From Streptosporangiaceae bacterium (GTDB taxonomy: Bacteria; Actinomycetota; Actinomycetes; Streptosporangiales; Streptosporangiaceae), in assembly GCA_030042885.1 (NCBI GenBank), contig JASHYW010000139.1, forward strand, positions 1-7,889: a stretch of DNA of 7,889 nucleotides, in the 5' to 3' direction. Shown in pieces: positions 5,875 through 7,889 of the stretch. The notes beneath the pieces are model-generated. The model saw nothing but the letters and a program-made list of their open reading frames with translations. It did no database searches and was not told the DNA's origin. How positions within the stretch are numbered: position 1 is the stretch's first letter; every line of letters begins with the position of its first letter. The position numbers and the translations under genes were made by a program.

Positions 5875-7889
5875 GTGACGTTCGCTTGGCAGGAACTGGA
5901 CGGGCTTGACGGGTACCGCATCACGGAAATCCCGCGGCGCCCGGACGCCGGGGAAACAGAAACGACCCAGCGCCAGCCGGGCGACCCCGGCCGGATGCAG
6001 CGGCTCGCGGCGCTGATCGCGGCGTACCACGCCGGCGTCGGATCCAGGATCGACGGCACCGGAGCGCTGGCCATCGGCTGGGTGCGGCACCGCGCGGGCG
6101 GCCCGGTCCAGCTTCTCGCGGCCGGCCCGGGCCTGGTCGGCAGCGGCGGGGACGGAGAGCTCTTCCTGACTCTGCCCGGCGGCGCCAGAGCCGAGCCGCT
6201 GCCGCGCGGCACGCTATCGGAGCTCCTGGGCCAGTTGCCGTGCTGGCGCGCCATCGGCGGGATCAGCGACGGGCTGCTGCCCGATGACCAGCGCCGCACC
6301 GCGGAGCGGCCGCCGCCGTCACTGGAAGAATGCCTGCTGGCGGTGTGGCCGGGCCCGTTCGGCTGGCTGCTGCTCGCCGAACCTGCAGCAGCGGCCGAGA
6401 TAGCGGGCATCGCCGATGAGGTGGCTGGCCGCGAGCAGATGTCCACGGGCGATTCGGACCGATTCCCCGAACGGGCCGTGGTGGCCCGCCGGTTTCAGCT
6501 ACGTCACGCCGAGCTGCGCAGGGGCATTTCGACCGGGTTGTGGAGGGTCCGGCTGGCGGCGGGCGGCAGCGATGAGGACGCGGCGTCGCGCGTCGCCGGG
6601 CTGGTCTGCGCCTCGGCCGACCTGGCCGGGCTGCCTTACGCTGTGGCCCCGGCCGGTGTCGCTGCCCGCAGCCTGCGCGACCTGCTGGAGGATACGGGCC
6701 CGGTGCCGGCCGGGGGTGACGCGGCCCTCGGCTTCCCCTTCTACGCGAGCACCGAGCTGGTCGCGGCTATCGCCAGGCCGCCGGAGCGCGAGGTTCCCGG
6801 CGTGCGCCTGGCGCTTCGCCCGGACTTCGACGTCACCCCGGAGCCGGCCTCGCCGGGCGCGGCGATCGCGGTCGGCGAGGTCCTGGACCGGAGCCACCGC
6901 CCGGCCGGGCCGCTGGTGGTGCCGCTCGATTCGCTGAACAGGCACGTGTTCGTCTGCGGCGCCACTGGCGCGGGCAAATCGCAGACCGTGCGCGCCCTGC
7001 TGGAGGCGGCCACCAGAGCGGGGATTCCGTGGCTGGTGGTGGAGCCAGCCAAGGCGGAGTACCGGCTTATGGCCGCGCGCCTGGCCTCGGCCGGACCCGG
7101 AAAGCCGGGCCGTCCCGGTTCCGGCGCCACTCCGGACACTGCGGCCCCCGAGGTGGTGCGGATCAGGCCGGGTGAGTCAGACGCGATCGCGGCCGGCCTG
7201 AACCCGCTCGATCCGGCACCGGACGAGGCGGGCCGCCGGTTCCCGTTGCAGACCCACGCGGACCTGGTCAAGGCCCTGTTCATCGCGTCCTTCCGGTCAG
7301 ACGAGCCGTTTCCGCAGGTGCTGAGCGCGGCGCTGACCAGGGTGTACGAGGACGCCGGCTGGGACATGGTGCTGGGCGAGACGGTCGCGGCGGACCCGAA
7401 CCCCCGCTACCCGAGCCTCACCGACCTCCAGCGGGCCGCGATAAGGATCGTGCGGGAAGTCGGCTACAGCCAGCGGGTCACCGACGACGTGCTCGGCTTC
7501 ATCAAGGTGCGGCTTTCCAGCCTGCGGCTGGGCACCACCGGCCGGTTCCTCGAGGGCGGCCACCAGCTCGACTTCGGCGCTCTGCTGCGAACCAACGCCG
7601 TGCTCGAGATCGAGGATGTGGGCGACGACAGCGACAAGGCGTTCCTCATGGGCACGGTGCTGATCAGGCTCGTCGAGCACCTGAGGATGGCGCACCGGTC
7701 CCGGCCCGCCGGCCCGGTCACGCTGCGCCACCTCACCGTCATCGAGGAGGCACACCGGCTGCTCCGCCGCCAGGAAACGCTGGGGGGCGGGACAGACGGC
7801 GCGGCGGCGCATGCCGTGGAGATGTTCGCGGGCCTGCTCGCCGAGATCCGCGCCTACGGCGAGGGGCTCATCATCGCCGAGCAGATCCC
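5875..7889 (+). CDS. HerA/FtsK/VirB4-type P-loop ATPase (3'-partial)
   Basis: The frame stays open from GTG 5875 to the window end, giving 671 residues of an unfinished protein. The C-terminal half is a HerA-FtsK superfamily motor: Walker A GATGAGKS (362-369, Lys368), then VVEPAKAEY (388-396), NPLDP (443-447), LEIEDVGDD (577-585), Walker B LTVIEEAH (620-627, Glu624-Glu625), and GLIIAEQI (664-671), where Gln670 fits the polar residue typical of this superfamily. The EPAKxEY and NPxxP motifs match DUF87/HerA-like ATP-binding proteins I recall from actinobacteria. The first 340 or so residues include RFQLRHAELRRGISTGLW and a CASADLAGLPYAVAP stretch that loosely recall VirB4-type N-terminal regions; that is inference. 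A Gly/Pro linker (407-425) interrupts the motor domain. Such ATPases usually form hexamers that move DNA or protein, often with a nuclease or membrane partner; here the substrate is unknown. No transmembrane segment is evident. Confidence 0.9.
   Translation, partial: MTFAWQELDGLDGYRITEIPRRPDAGETETTQRQPGDPGRMQRLAALIAAYHAGVGSRIDGTGALAIGWVRHRAGGPVQLLAAGPGLVGSGGDGELFLTLPGGARAEPLPRGTLSELLGQLPCWRAIGGISDGLLPDDQRRTAERPPPSLEECLLAVWPGPFGWLLLAEPAAAAEIAGIADEVAGREQMSTGDSDRFPERAVVARRFQLRHAELRRGISTGLWRVRLAAGGSDEDAASRVAGLVCASADLAGLPYAVAPAGVAARSLRDLLEDTGPVPAGGDAALGFPFYASTELVAAIARPPEREVPGVRLALRPDFDVTPEPASPGAAIAVGEVLDRSHRPAGPLVVPLDSLNRHVFVCGATGAGKSQTVRALLEAATRAGIPWLVVEPAKAEYRLMAARLASAGPGKPGRPGSGATPDTAAPEVVRIRPGESDAIAAGLNPLDPAPDEAGRRFPLQTHADLVKALFIASFRSDEPFPQVLSAALTRVYEDAGWDMVLGETVAADPNPRYPSLTDLQRAAIRIVREVGYSQRVTDDVLGFIKVRLSSLRLGTTGRFLEGGHQLDFGALLRTNAVLEIEDVGDDSDKAFLMGTVLIRLVEHLRMAHRSRPAGPVTLRHLTVIEEAHRLLRRQETLGGGTDGAAAHAVEMFAGLLAEIRAYGEGLIIAEQI

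Noticed and set aside
5337..5909. 190-residue plus-strand frame starting GTG 5337
   Set aside because: It is out of frame with the membrane-protein reading and is mostly Arg/Gly-rich. It also overruns the ATPase ribosome binding site and start.
5742..6446. 234-residue minus-strand frame opposite the ATPase N-terminal region
   Set aside because: It is Ser/Pro/Arg-rich without motifs, and the plus-strand ATPase frame is continuous through the region.

Overview
The window is very GC-rich. Its codons almost always end in G or C, GTG starts are used, and long spurious open frames run on the opposite strand. It also carries the paired treY-treZ trehalose genes. Together these suggest a high-GC actinobacterium; I cannot name the genus from sequence alone. 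No rRNA, tRNA, CRISPR array, transposase or integrase was seen.

Region 1 (1-4172, + strand) is the end of a trehalose-synthesis operon. It holds treY (malto-oligosyltrehalose synthase, missing its first few dozen residues at the window edge) and the complete treZ (malto-oligosyltrehalose trehalohydrolase), joined by a 4-base GTGA stop/start overlap. TreY turns the reducing end of a maltodextrin into a terminal trehalose unit, and TreZ cuts that unit off. Both show all four conserved GH13 regions with their catalytic residues, so both should be active. In many actinobacteria a debranching enzyme (glgX/treX) precedes this pair; it would lie just outside the window.

Region 2 (4201-4845, - strand) is a convergent gene for a 214-residue secreted lipoprotein. 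It has a lipobox, a low-complexity Ala/Thr/Pro/Ser linker partly made by an 18-bp tandem DNA repeat, and a C-terminal domain with six cysteines. Its function is unknown.

Region 3 (4846-5346) is a 500-bp non-coding stretch between divergent genes. It carries several small inverted repeats, the best an 8-bp perfect stem at 5201-5220.

Region 4 (5347-7889, + strand) holds a probable small membrane protein (uncertain start, a rare TTA codon near its end) followed by a large HerA/FtsK/VirB4-type P-loop ATPase that runs off the window. The ATPase has a clear Walker A (GATGAGKS), Walker B (LTVIEEAH) and a conserved strand ending in Gln, plus a roughly 340-residue N-terminal region I cannot assign firmly. 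A ribosome binding site precedes its GTG start and a weak promoter-like element lies in the tail of the small gene. This ATPase and its unseen downstream partners are the best candidate here for an undescribed system. The window does not reveal its substrate, and nothing links it to trehalose metabolism.
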